NCBI GenBank assembly: GCA_002205965.3
Contig: NADL03000067.1
Coordinates: 372,001 to 436,000, forward strand
Source of the DNA: Kappaphycus alvarezii
Taxonomy: Eukaryota; Rhodophyta; Florideophyceae; Gigartinales; Solieriaceae
Reading direction: 5' to 3'
DNA length: 64,000 nucleotides
Below, piece by piece: positions 25,075 to 34,679 of this stretch. Below the pieces are notes generated by a model that was not told the origin of the DNA, did not search any database, and worked only from the letters and a program-made list of their open reading frames with translations. How positions within the stretch are numbered: position 1 is the first letter of the stretch; each line of letters begins with the position of its first letter. Both the position numbers and the translations under genes were made by a program.

Positions 25075-25406
25075 TTGATAGCCACCGCCGATAGAATGAA
25101 GCACAGGATAGAACTGTGGAACACTGGGAAGTACATGACACTCTTCGAGAAGACTATTCGGCAATTTGCCGTACGAAAAGATCGAAAGTTAACTTCTTCA
25201 GACCACCAAAACATGAATGCTCGCAGAGCAACGAAAACTGACAAAAGTAAGTTGCGCGCGGCAAAAAACAAACAGGCTTTCACCTCGCTAGGCGCCCTAC
25301 CTGCAGCACTCCCTGTTACACAAGGGCTGATCGAAAAAAACCAGGCCCCTGCAAACCAGGCCGCAAATACCCACAGTCCGTATTTCTCCCTTCCTTCCGT
25401 GATTTC
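25075..25406 (+). mobile_element. RLE-type retroelement, upstream half split by solo LTR B
   Basis: The plus strand reads ATADRMKHRIELWNTGKYM and then KTIRQFAVRKDRK. After a basic stretch comes FTSLGALPAALPVTQGLIEKN, which resembles the 'QALTSxGxA' block found before the RT domain in this family of non-LTR-like reverse transcriptases. The reading stops abruptly at the LTR border at 25407 and is taken up by RT motifs just after the LTR ends (26414 onward). The simplest reading is therefore one element interrupted by the LTR. Confidence 0.65.
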
Positions 25407-26408
25407 TGTAGCGAAATTGTCACTCACACTGTATATCCATCGGCAGAGCTGATTTTAGTGATCTTTTTTTGACTTGATTTACTGCTAACCAGCCGGCACT
25501 GTACTGTACAGTAGGGGCAATTTTCGCTTGTCGCCCACTATTATTCCGGGTACTGTATAACCAGCCGAGAGTGCTTGCGGGCTTGCAATCTGGACCACTC
25601 GGCCCCCAAATTGGACTTGATATTTTCGCAGTTGAAAGGCACCTATTGGGCCAAATGTCGAGTTTACTTATCTCTAACTTGATCTCCCTTCCTTGGCTGA
25701 CCCTAACTTCACTCACCCCGCCGTAGTAGATAACCCTAACCTAGCTAACTAGTATTTATACCTACCTCGCCACCAGGGCCCCAGATTAAACAGCCACCCG
25801 GTGTTGGCTCTGAACTTGACTCCCAACTTCCGCCTTTGCAGAAACCTTGCCAACGGCAACTTTTGCTATAGCCACGTTTATCCGCTCGGGTTCCCCCTTT
25901 TTATTTCCCCGCTTCTTTATCCAATATTATACTACCCCTTTTGTTGTTTGTTTGTGATACTTACTCACACTTGGCGCTTCGGACTCCGGCGTCTATATAC
26001 AAATAGGAACTTCAAGGTTGTCGTTGGCGACAACATCCTTACCTCTAAAGGAGATATTCAGCACTGCTGACCCACTACTACATCTTCTTTGTCGAGTATT
26101 ACACCCCTGGTGTATACGGTTCTTTGGAATCGATCCTTATCATATTTCTAGCATTCCGCGGACCACGGTCCAGCCTTACAACCGGAGGGCAAGTATACCG
26201 TCCAGACGTCCAAGGAATCACCCTCGCTCTAGCAGCTCCACTTCTCCCTGCCACAGGCGAGCTGTGTTACTGCATTGCAGAGTGTTTAAAGAGAAAGAGG
26301 ACAGCGAACACCCTGTGAGCCTTGGTGTGTGTGTGTGTTGGATTTCTCATTATCTGACAGTGTTCCGTTCCTAGACAAGAAGAACTGCGCACCGCGCATT
26401 GCACTACA
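25407..26408 (+). repeat. Solo LTR (copy B), 1002 bp, with 5-bp target duplication
   Basis: This is the partner of 2434-3419 in the opposite orientation. It starts TGTAGCGAAAT and ends ATTGCACTACA. ATTTC lies directly before (25402-25406) and after (26409-26413) as a target duplication. Shared landmarks with copy A include CACTCGGCCCCCAAATTGGA, ACTCCGGCGTCTATATACAA and TTCTTTGGAATCGATCCTTA. The frames that cross it (25801-26070, 26018-26374) also have counterparts in copy A, but I see no protein family in them and regard them as chance frames in LTR DNA. It looks whole as an LTR and has no internal region. Confidence 0.9.
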
Positions 26409-26413
26409 ATTTC

Positions 26414-27500
26414 GACCAGGAAGGCAACACTGGAGCTATTCGAGACTTCAGACCAGGATCAGCTCCTGGGGGTTCCGCTCTGAGACAGTGCCATCTTCTC
26501 GAGCTTCTGAGATCTCCTTCTTCCCTCTCACAATTCGTGTTTCTCCAAGCTGTGACAAGATTTTTGAATGTATTAGCATCTGAAGAGGCCACTGATGCTC
26601 TCGCTTTGTGGATAAAAGGGGCCCAGTTAGCACCCCTTGCTAAAAAAGAAATAACTCCTCGCCATATTGCGGTTGAAAATACCCTGCTGAGACTATTCGG
26701 GAGCTATTTAATGAAGAAGGTGTCCAATAAAGCCGCTAAATACTTTCAGCCCCTGCAATTGGGTACCGCAACAAGATATGGAACAGAAGCAGTCAGTTCC
26801 CAGAACTATTGCCTTGGGCAAAACACTGCTACACGAAAGAGCCCGAACATCTCCGGCTCGGATCCGACATCATCAAGAGTGTTCAAAGAACCTAAACGGG
26901 TTATAGTCTAAGTATTTTTCTCTTCGATCTTGTGCGGCATCCTATTGCGTTGAAAATAACGGAGCTCCTAACCTCGACTGTCGATGATGACCGTAATCTT
27001 GGTTCTCTACTCTTTAATTTTGGTATCAAGATGGGGCTCCATCATTGCACCACACAACCAGTTTCTTAAGACAATTGATTGCTCTCCTCGGCAGATTTTA
27101 CGGAACAAGGCTTCCACCTCTTCCTGACCAAATGCATGATATGGTGGCCCGCTGCTCCCACGAACTCTGTTCAGAACCTCTGCACCTTTGATAATAGACA
27201 GGAATACACCGGGGGATAGTCGTCCTCAACGCCCCAGACGGATCCAGTAGTTTCGCAGTGAATCACTTCTCGAGGCATTTCGACTCTCTCGAGCCATTCT
27301 TGGAATCATTAATGGCCCTAGACGATAATTATCTAGCCTCACAGTTGCTGCGAAATTGTTTTGGGGTGTGCAAGATAGACTATCCCCTCAGAGTTGTTCC
27401 GCCTGTCATCCACTCTTCTGTTCGATGGCGGGAGAGGATTGACAAAGGTGATGTCGAAGATGTCAGTTCCTCCGCGGGTTCCCATTGCCCTAATATCCGG
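26414..27500 (+). mobile_element. RLE-type retroelement reverse transcriptase, downstream half (copy 1)
   Basis: The plus strand begins FRPGSAPGGSALRQCHLLELL, then ALWIKGAQLAPLAKKE and RHIAVENTLLRLFG. These correspond to the start of the RT domain in R2-like and related reverse transcriptases (FxxGSAxGPSGLRxxHL; GARLxALxKKDGGIRPIAVG). Near 26.93-27.0 kb it reads LVRHPIALKITELL, the stretch following RT motif B. At 27258-27420 comes SLEPFLESLMALDDN then QLLRNCFGVCKIDYPLRVVPP, matched almost word for word by copy 2 at 30263-30390. The copy is broken by several frame changes and lacks the C-terminal endonuclease part. Confidence 0.75.
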
Positions 27501-28370
27501 TCTCGTGCGTGGGGACCCTCCCGTGGCTCTATGACGGAATGATGGGCGGATTTGGCCAGGTCCCTGGCCAAAAATTCTCTTGCCAGTCTTGCAACTGAAT
27601 ACTGTTGCTGTAGCGTGAAAGAACGGTACTGTATTAACCCAAAGCGGTACAGTACCGAAGGGTCGGCTGATGGTGGGTTAAATGGCGCGCAAGTCGTGAG
27701 GTTCGTGGGTGCAAGTGGGGGTAGCAAGAGTAAGGGGGAAGAAGTGAATGTACAAGTCCTGTGCTCGGACGCACCTCGCACTGTACTGGGTCCTCTCCTG
27801 CCACCCTCCAGCCATACACATGGCTTCCGGAAGTTTCTGAGGACCAGAAGTGGTGCACTGTACTGGGTATTTTAGAATATTTACTATCTATGAGGGGCGA
27901 ATATCTAGTTTCTACGAGTTACGGTACCCTAGCAACCAGAAAAGCATCTCGTCCCTCTCCAACAACCTTCCCTCCTTTCCATCCGCCTATCTATCCCCTT
28001 ACCGACCCCTATCGAACCCTCACACCCGCGCGCGACAGGCAAACCTACGCCCTTCGCACCCGTAACAACTGTAATGCCGAAAAGAGATGAATCTCGTCCG
28101 GCATAATAAAATGAATCCAAGTCAGTGGCCGCTGGTGATGAATAACCTTCTGAACAGGGCATTGTGGGGTGTATTTCTTACAGCGGCAATATCTCGTACA
28201 AATATAACTCCATTAAAGATAATTTTTGTTTCTACTGAGAGCTCTCAAAGTTGCCTATGAGATACTAGAATACCAGGACGAATGGGCAACAAACCAGAGA
28301 GTCGAAGTGTGAACAAAAGGCTTCATTTCAATGTTTATGGGTGGTCGCAGGTTCAATTGCGGCAAATTAC
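27500..28370. other. Stretch between retroelement copies, no recognised gene
   Basis: Frames 27552-27875 and 27761-28090 (plus) and 27380-27781 (minus) are open but show no family motif. The stretch holds CGGTACTGTATTAACC...CGGTACAGTACC near 27624-27656. A C-rich, pyrimidine-rich run lies at 27.94-28.03 kb. Confidence 0.4.
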
Positions 28371-28374
28371 TGCT

Positions 28375-29806
28375 CTTCTAATTTAGCAGAAAAAAATGAT
28401 TAGGATCTTCCAAAATAATCTGATCATCAACTCTCTCCGGAGTACGAAGCTCTGAGACTTCACCTACAAAGAAATCCATTGCATATACAGCAGCAGAGTT
28501 TCTCGCTGCGGCCAACTACATGAGCGGCGTCGAGGCCCCCTCCGATACCATCGTTTCCCTGACGGATTTGACATAATCCCAAGCATCATTCCACGAGTTC
28601 GGTGCGATTGAGAATAACGTCATCACATGCACCATTTTGTGCCTACGTTTTGCACACGGGCTTCCTAGCATTTTTCAGGCCTTCGAAGCTTTTTTAATAG
28701 CTTTGACTACTTTGAGGTTCTGCTTCTCAGCCTGCTTCGCTTTTTGCGCTTCCTTTTCCTCTATTTCTCTCTCTGCTTTCTCAGCGGCGCGTTTGACTCT
28801 GTCTTCCGCCGCTTTGCGCCGCTCGTCTTCAAGTACTTTCCGCTTGGCGATGAGCTCCCGTATGTAAGGTAGATCGCTGGCACCCCAGAATCCATTACAG
28901 GCATGGTCCTGTGTTCGAATCGCGAAAATCTTTCTGGCTATCGACGAGTCCCAAAATCACCTGCTCGACCTCTACTCACAGATGACGATTTGCAATCTCT
29001 CGAATCTTGTCTTGTGTATCATCGTCTGTGGTGAGGACGTCCAAGATGCTGCAAAGGTTAAACTTGATAATGTTTGGGCTTTTTCTGTCTGCTTCGGAAT
29101 TGGCGGGAACTGTTCTCAGAGGAATATTTTGCCCCAGTTTACCCTGTTGTCCCACGATGCCCTGTTGAGAAGGGTACACTCCGCGACATCACTGTAAGGC
29201 ACCACAGTTCTTGGCACTAAACTGCCCATATTTTCAAGAACATTTATTTTTACGCGTACAGTGATGATGCCGTCCCGTAACTGTAGGAGCTGTCTGTCGG
29301 TAAGGGTGTCCTTCTTAAGATCTACAGTCCGGATAGCAGCTATACGGAGCATGTTCGTATACATTGAGTGATGTGGGAACCAGTGCAAAAACCAGCGAAG
29401 TGCGAGGCGACGCCAGTGGCCCCTGAGGGTGGTGGAGGTGCGGAAATATGGGAAAGATCCAATTCAGGTCGTGGTGGGTGCATGGCGGGGTGAGAAGCGA
29501 CGTTGGCGGCTGAGGGGCTATTACGAGTGTTCCCGACGGAGAGGTAAAGTTACGATGAGTGCGCCAGTGGGGGGTGGTAAGAGTTTTGTGGAGTACCGAG
29601 ATTGCTCCGTACGTTGTGATGTAGTGTAACGTGCGGGCTGCCGTAGTCTTCTGGTTGCCTTTGCCCGCCTAGGTGGTAGCCTGGAGGTTGGAGAGGAAGT
29701 TTGAGGCCTGTCCTTGGACCAGACTGGTGGGATCCGGGATTTGGAAGATGGCTCATAAGCGAGATAAGTGGGTGGTGTTGAAAGAACCTCTCGAGCGCAG
29801 ATAGGT
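28375..29806 (-). mobile_element. Unrecognised repeat encoding a coiled-coil protein (full copy, broken)
   Basis: On the minus strand a protein can be followed in pieces. It starts with a Pro-rich basic N-terminal part (29.8-29.4 kb; PPTYLAYEPSSKSRIPPVWS). Next is a middle part (29388-28976; LTDRQLLQLRDGI, SILDVLTTDDDTQDKIREIA), then a highly charged helix (28870-28690; RELIAKRKVLEDERRKAAED, AEKAEREIEEKEAQKAK) that would form a coiled coil. The C-terminal part (28650-28375) reads LFSIAPNSWNDAWDYVKSV, AVYAMDFFVGEVSELRTPE and DDQIILEDPNHFF. Several stops or frame changes interrupt it. The first 560 bp recur inverted at 33025-33600, so it is a dispersed repeat. I do not recognise the family. A gag- or ORF1-like protein or a repeated host gene are options; no catalytic motif was seen. 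Confidence 0.55.
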
Positions 29807-29809
29807 ACT

Positions 29810-31531
29810 GTATTGCTACAACAACAATCCAGCGTTCCTCTGGACGGATTCGAGACTATACGGAGTGTTGGGTACTCAGCAAGGAGACCGCTCAGCGGAT
29901 TGCTTTTCGCTCTCGTACTCCACCCCATCGCCCTAAAGATCAAAGAGCTATTGTCGGGATCCCCCGACGAGGACACAGGGTTAGACACACTGCTTTTTGG
30001 AGCTTTGGTATCACGACGATGGCTACATTGTAGCCAAACACGAGGATATACTCAACGTAATCGAGGTTCTGTCTTCTCCCGGCCAAACGTCGTGGTCTCC
30101 ATCTGGCAGTCTCGAAATGCAAAGTATGGTGGCCCACCGCCCCCTCCGCGTCGGTTCAGTCCGCATACCCCTGTGATATGCGGCAGGAATACAGTACTGG
30201 TACTTCGGTTTTGAACGCGCCAATCGGCTCCCAAACGTTCATGGAACAATACTTCCTGGACCATGTATACTCCCTTGAGCCTTTACTTAACGCTGTCATG
30301 GAAATCGAGGACGCGCACGCTTCATTCCAACTACTGCGCAACTGCTTTGGGGTTTGCAAAGTGGGATACCTCTTGCGAGTTGTGCCGCCCTCTTGTACGC
30401 GGAAAGGGCCGAATATTTCGACAGCTTAATCGAGAGGTGCTGCCGCACTTTAGCGGGTGGAATGCTAGACAACTGTATATTCAAGAGCTGCAACTGCCCA
30501 TTAAGGCACTACAGGAGAAGAAGCCGACCTTGGGAATCGGCTCTCCTCCGCGCGAGATGTCGCGCCGCTTCGTTTCTTGCGTCCAGCGCCGCGACACAGC
30601 AGTTATGCGAGAAGTCTTTGCCGTCCTGTGTTCAAGACCTGACGCAGTACGAGGATGCTACAGCCGCCTTTACCGCATGGAGCGCCTCTTGTCGACCCTC
30701 AGAACGAATTCCGTTTAGCAACTTCTGCTCATCCAACCACCATCGCAGAAGAAGCTAACGGATGCATTCATATGGCTGTGCAAGAGGCCTTGCGCTCGGA
30801 AACATCCGCACCCGCGCCTTCCGCGCTAGCATGTCCCTCCCGGTGCCAAAGGCTGGGTCTACTGTGCACCTTGCCCTGGATGAGGACGCACATCAAGAGC
30901 AAAGACTTTTCCGTGTGGTTCCAGTACTTTTGCCAAACCCCCTTATTCGCCCCAGGTACCCCTTGCCCCAAAGCAGGATGCCATGAAATGCTGGATATCT
31001 ACGGGGACCACTTGCTACATTGTCGCTTTGGCTGCGAGCGGAATACTCGCCATAACAACCAGGTGACTTTACTGGGGAACGACCTTGCGAGAGCCGCCCG
31101 ACGTCCATTCATCGAACCTCGTCTACACTACCAAACAGGACGAGGCCGGATATCAGGGCGATGGAGCCGCCGGTGGCACGGATTACTTCGACGTAACCTT
31201 TGTCAACCCGCTCGCTCCCTCCCACGCAAGAGCCAGGGCTTTCAACCCACTCACAAGCCTCAACGCAGCTCACGCAGAGAAGCAGCGGAAATACCAAGGG
31301 TTCCTTGCTGAGCTGCCTGGGAGAAACAGGCTGGTTCCTGTCCCCATCTCAACGCTTTGGAGGATGCATCCGGCGGCGTTCTCCGTCGTCAAGGTCGCGA
31401 GAACCGTTGCCACCCGCGCAATGGAACGGTTTTCGAAGGTCAGAGCCATTCTTTTACAGCGGCACTCCGCTTTGACAGTAACCTCCAATGCCGCTTGTTT
31501 GCTGGCTGGCCTCCCTTCCACCTTCTGGTAG
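29810..31531 (+). mobile_element. RLE-type (R2-like) retroelement: RT C-terminal half plus restriction-like endonuclease domain (copy 2)
   Basis: The plus strand holds RT motif B (LSGLLFALVLHPIALKIKEL, near 29.9 kb). Motif C follows as YHDDGYIVAKHEDILNVIE in another frame near 30.0 kb, then NAPIGSQTFMEQYFLDHV and QLLRNCFGVCKVGYLLRVVPP (30.2-30.4 kb). A thumb-like WESALLRARCRAASFLAS stretch comes next. The C-terminal part has a zinc-binding motif CPKAGCHEMLDIYGDHLLHC (about 30963-31022) and ERNTRHN. An endonuclease-like core (DYFDVTFVNPLAPS near 31.18 kb, then EKQRKYQGFLAEL) ends in TAG at 31529-31531. The CCHC-RHN-D...K arrangement is that of the restriction-like endonuclease of R2-type non-LTR elements. 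Frame changes separate the motifs, so it is not active. It looks younger than copy 1. Confidence 0.78.
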
Positions 31532-31940
31532 ATTGGAGTGCCATCCACAGCTTTCGACGCATCGTACGGTTTCGCAATTGCTTGACAATGATACGATATC
31601 TACGCTTCGGTACAAATTTACTGGATACCAACCCACATATCCACCACAGTAAATTAACCCCCATTCACAGGATGCGAAGAGTTGCGGCTGAATGGAGAGG
31701 TCGGCGCGGTGGAGGTCGTCGAGGTCGTGCAGCAGGATAGCTCCATATAGGTACGTGCTGCGCAAAAACGGGTGGAAGACGTGGCCAGGACGGGCGGGGC
31801 CATGTCAGAAGTTAGGGCGTTGGGTGTAGGAGGAAACGGGTGCCTTGTTGAGTACGGTTGCCCTGTTGATTGTCACGTTGGTGTGTATCCCTAAGTTTCT
31901 ATTGGGAGAAAACCCGGCGTGTTTGCGGGGCGCGGCAATT
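31532..31940. other. Spacer between two oppositely oriented RT fragments
   Basis: No motif was found. Frames on both strands at 31357-31740 and 31454-31765 are open but mirror each other and look like shadows. Confidence 0.35.
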
Positions 31941-31949
31941 TATCGATGC

Positions 31950-32420
31950 CGCACATGTGGACCAGACTGCGTAGCCTAATTTCTGGTACAGGCGATATTT
32001 CACTTTTCCAGGGAGCTGCTGCTGCGCGTCGCGATAATTGCGGCGTGCTCATCGATGACCTTGGATGATGCGTAAGATGGGGATCCCAACGACTCTAACC
32101 CTAGGGGGGCAAATGTCTAGCCGGTCTCGAACGTCCAGGGAGTACCTCTCCGGGACGACTGCCATTTTCCTCGCCAGGTCGGCCATCTCCGTTCTTCTGC
32201 TGCCAGGGCCACCACCCCAACACCCTTCGCTACCATTCGCATGGTTTTCCTCTGGAAGGTGGAGACGACCGTAACGTCGCACACTACCGGGAGGGCAGCC
32301 CGCGTGATGCGGTCCATCGCTCATCGTGCTGACTTGTAACGGGGACGTCCGCTGGGCGCACGTTCAGTCCTGGTAGGAGGTGTGGAACCTCGTAATGCAC
32401 TTCGAGTCCTGCAGCAGAAA
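31950..32420 (-). mobile_element. RLE-type retroelement endonuclease-domain fragment (copy 3)
   Basis: On the minus strand LLPGLNVRPADV (32380-32344) is followed by CDVTVVSTFQRKTMRMVAKG with VGVVALAAEE (near 32290-32200) and then KMADLARKMA in another frame. The pattern LLPGxxxRPADI...DVTVVSPxQ...K is the C-terminal endonuclease core of this retroelement family, also seen at 44.9-45.5 kb. The rest of the RT is not visible on this strand. The fragment is broken by frame changes. Confidence 0.68.
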
Positions 32421-32926
32421 ATAGTTCCTTGCCCAGTGTACCGCCGCTGAGCAAGTGTACCGCTGCTGGGCAAGCGGTGCTGGGAAGCGGTGCTGGGCAA
32501 GCGGTACACGCTTTTGTGTATTGATATCTCTGGCGCCTTGGGCGACGACGGCAAGGGTTTTTTACCGCCGCCTTGCTTCCTTCGCTGCTTCCCGTCGCGG
32601 TTCCTCCCCTGAACAGGAGCTCGCGACTTCGTTACCCGTTTTGCGTTTAGTCTCCAATAATGCAGGCGCGACAGGTTTCTACCCGCCGCCGCATCCGTAG
32701 TTAATTTATGAATACCCTCCGCACGCTTCTGTGCAACATTGTACAACCCATAAAGATTTACCACCACGTGTAGAGCGACGGGACTCAGGTCGGCAGCATG
32801 ATGATCATACGCTTCCTCGAGAATGTATTGAATGTGTTTCTCGCATCCACAGACCCGAGTGAGTATGAGTCGTCGTGTGTGTTGGCGTCCACGATGCGAG
32901 GAACTCGTGCACTGATTCGAGACCAC
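32321..32926 (-). other. 201-codon open frame, unrecognised
   Basis: This is one of the longer uninterrupted minus-strand frames. Its end overlaps copy 3 of the retroelement in a different frame, so at least that end is not the coding frame. The middle is rich in Arg, Lys and Gln (VQGRNRDGKQRRKQGGGKKP). It also reads through short imperfect repeats of TGCTGGGCAAGCGG at 32447-32515. I see no domain. A shadow or chance frame is likely. Confidence 0.25.
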
Positions 32927-33024
32927 AGCGAACTCTGTTCGCCATCTGGAGGGGCGCGAGGTGTTGCCTGGTGTCCTCCATGGCTAAGGGAGTAGCACCG
33001 ACCTCTCCATCCAGCGGCACCTCT

Positions 33025-33600
33025 TCGCATCCTATCTGCGCTCGAGAGGTACTTTCAACACCACCCACTTATCTCGCTTATGAGCCATCTTCCAAATCCC
33101 GGATCCCACCAGTCTGGTCCACGACAGGCCTCAAACTTCTCCAACCTCCAGGCTACCACCCAGGCGGGCAAAGGCAACCAGAAGACTACGGCAGCCCGCA
33201 CGTTACACTACATCACAACGTACGGAGCAATCTCGGTACTCCACAAAACCCTCACTTCCCACCCCGGCGCACCCATCCCACCTTTACATCTCTGTCTGGA
33301 ACACCCGCAATAGCTCCTCATGCGCCGCCAACGTCGCTTCTCACCCCGCCACGCACCCGCCACGACACGAATTGGATCCTTCCCATCCTTCCTCACAACC
33401 CCCCATCCTCAAGAGGCACCCGCGTCGCCTAGCCTTCGCTGGTTTCTGCACCGGTTCCCACATCACCCAGTGTCGACGACGAAGTCCCATACAACTGCTA
33501 TTCGGACCATGGAACTCCTCCGGAACAACGCCCACACCGACAGCCAGCTCTTACAATTACGGGACGCCATCACTGTACCACACTCTCATCGCTAGCGGCC
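33025..33600 (+). repeat. Second, partial copy of the unrecognised coiled-coil repeat (N-terminal part)
   Basis: About 560 bp match the reverse complement of 29240-29806, starting at CCTATCTGCGCTCGAGAGGT and running through CTTATGAGCCATCTTCCAAA and AGACTACGGCAGCCCGCACG to LLQLRDAITV at the end. After about 33600 the match is lost, so the charged helix and C-terminal part are absent here. The two copies face opposite ways and bracket RT copies 2 and 3. Confidence 0.75.
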
Positions 33601-33999
33601 ACTACATTGCATCTCCCTACCATCTCATCCCCACAGGGCCTTTATGACGCACATTCATTCCGAGCGAACAAGATCATCAAGTTTCTGCATTCTAGTATTC
33701 ACTTGCAAGAATACCCTGACAACATTAGCCCTTTAGGCGGTCTTTAGTCAGGAGATAAATAAATGTTCACCACACCTTCGTGCCTAGTCTGAGGCATGTC
33801 TCGATCGCGATTGGGTGGATTTTGACGCCCGCTTTTGGATGGGAAGCACTGTTGCGGAGGAGATGAGGACTTCCTCGGCGCCCAGTTGTATCTCCAAATC
33901 AAGCAGCGCTTCCTGCGTGGAAAACTGTAATGCAGAATCATTGAAAACTGCACACATATGTACCCCACTACTGTACGTGACCTCCATACGGGGCTCGAA

Positions 34000-34580
34000 G
34001 ATTGATGCCCCCTAAAATGTAGAAAATAAGAGGTCGTTTTTTCTCAAATACCGTAGTATTTTTTGGGTGGGAGGAGGGTCATTGAACTGGCAGTCACGGA
34101 CGGAAAAAGGGATGCCATGGAATGCCATAACGTTGCGAACCGATATGCCTTGACGGAAGCGGCTGGAAGCAGACGACCGGAGAATAGCAACGTGGCCCAC
34201 AAGCACATCCACCTGTTCACGGCAGTGGTGGCAAATGACTGTCGCTTAGGAAAGACCGGAAGACCTATGTGCCGTTGCGCAATGACGGTCCAGCGGGTGG
34301 GGGATAGTTGTGGCATTGGTGGAGTGGGCGGTGAGGAAAGCAACGCCACAGCTGTAGGGGAGATGTCCGTTGAGATTGCTGTGTCAGGAGGGGTCTGAGT
34401 GGCATTCCATTCGACGGCTATCCAGTGTGCTGTGGATGAAGTTGCATTTTGTTTCGGAATGAGACTACCATCCATGGACGCAAACCACAATGGGCAACCA
34501 CAATGGGCGCATCTGTGTGGTAGCAGTAGCGTTGGGGGTGTGGGGTCTGAGGTCAAGGTGGATGGTTTTACCAACAGCTG
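34000..34580 (-). mobile_element. RLE-type retroelement zinc-finger/endonuclease fragment (copy 4)
   Basis: On the minus strand RHIGLPVFPK is followed in another frame by a CHHCREQVDVL-like stretch, then SSASRFRQGISVRNVMAFHG (near 34.1-34.3 kb). The same words occur in order in copy 5 at 44.87-45.0 kb (RHLGLPVYTDS, CHHCQQDMDVHGDHA, IHRHNSVRNVFAWH). The upstream frame 34044-34574 has CAHCGCPLWFAS. The copy is broken and partial. Confidence 0.6.
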
Positions 34581-34679
34581 TGCAAAGGGAAGAAGGGATG
34601 AGCGGTCGGAGTCGACTCCGGCTATGTGCGATAGGCGCTAGAAAGGGTCTTGCTTGTACAGAACTTGGTCAGTGATGCA

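Noticed and set aside
25801-26374. Open frames inside solo LTR B with counterparts in LTR A
   Set aside because: Both sit wholly in LTR DNA, show no protein family, and are conserved because the LTRs are recent relatives.
28880-28930. GTTCGAATC-like string suggesting a tRNA T-loop
   Set aside because: The flanking bases do not form a T-stem, and no acceptor, anticodon or D-arm pairs with it. It lies inside the coding frame of the unrecognised repeat.
29521-29988. Minus-strand 155-codon frame across the border of the repeat and RT copy 2
   Set aside because: It joins two different elements across their boundary, so it cannot be one ancestral gene.
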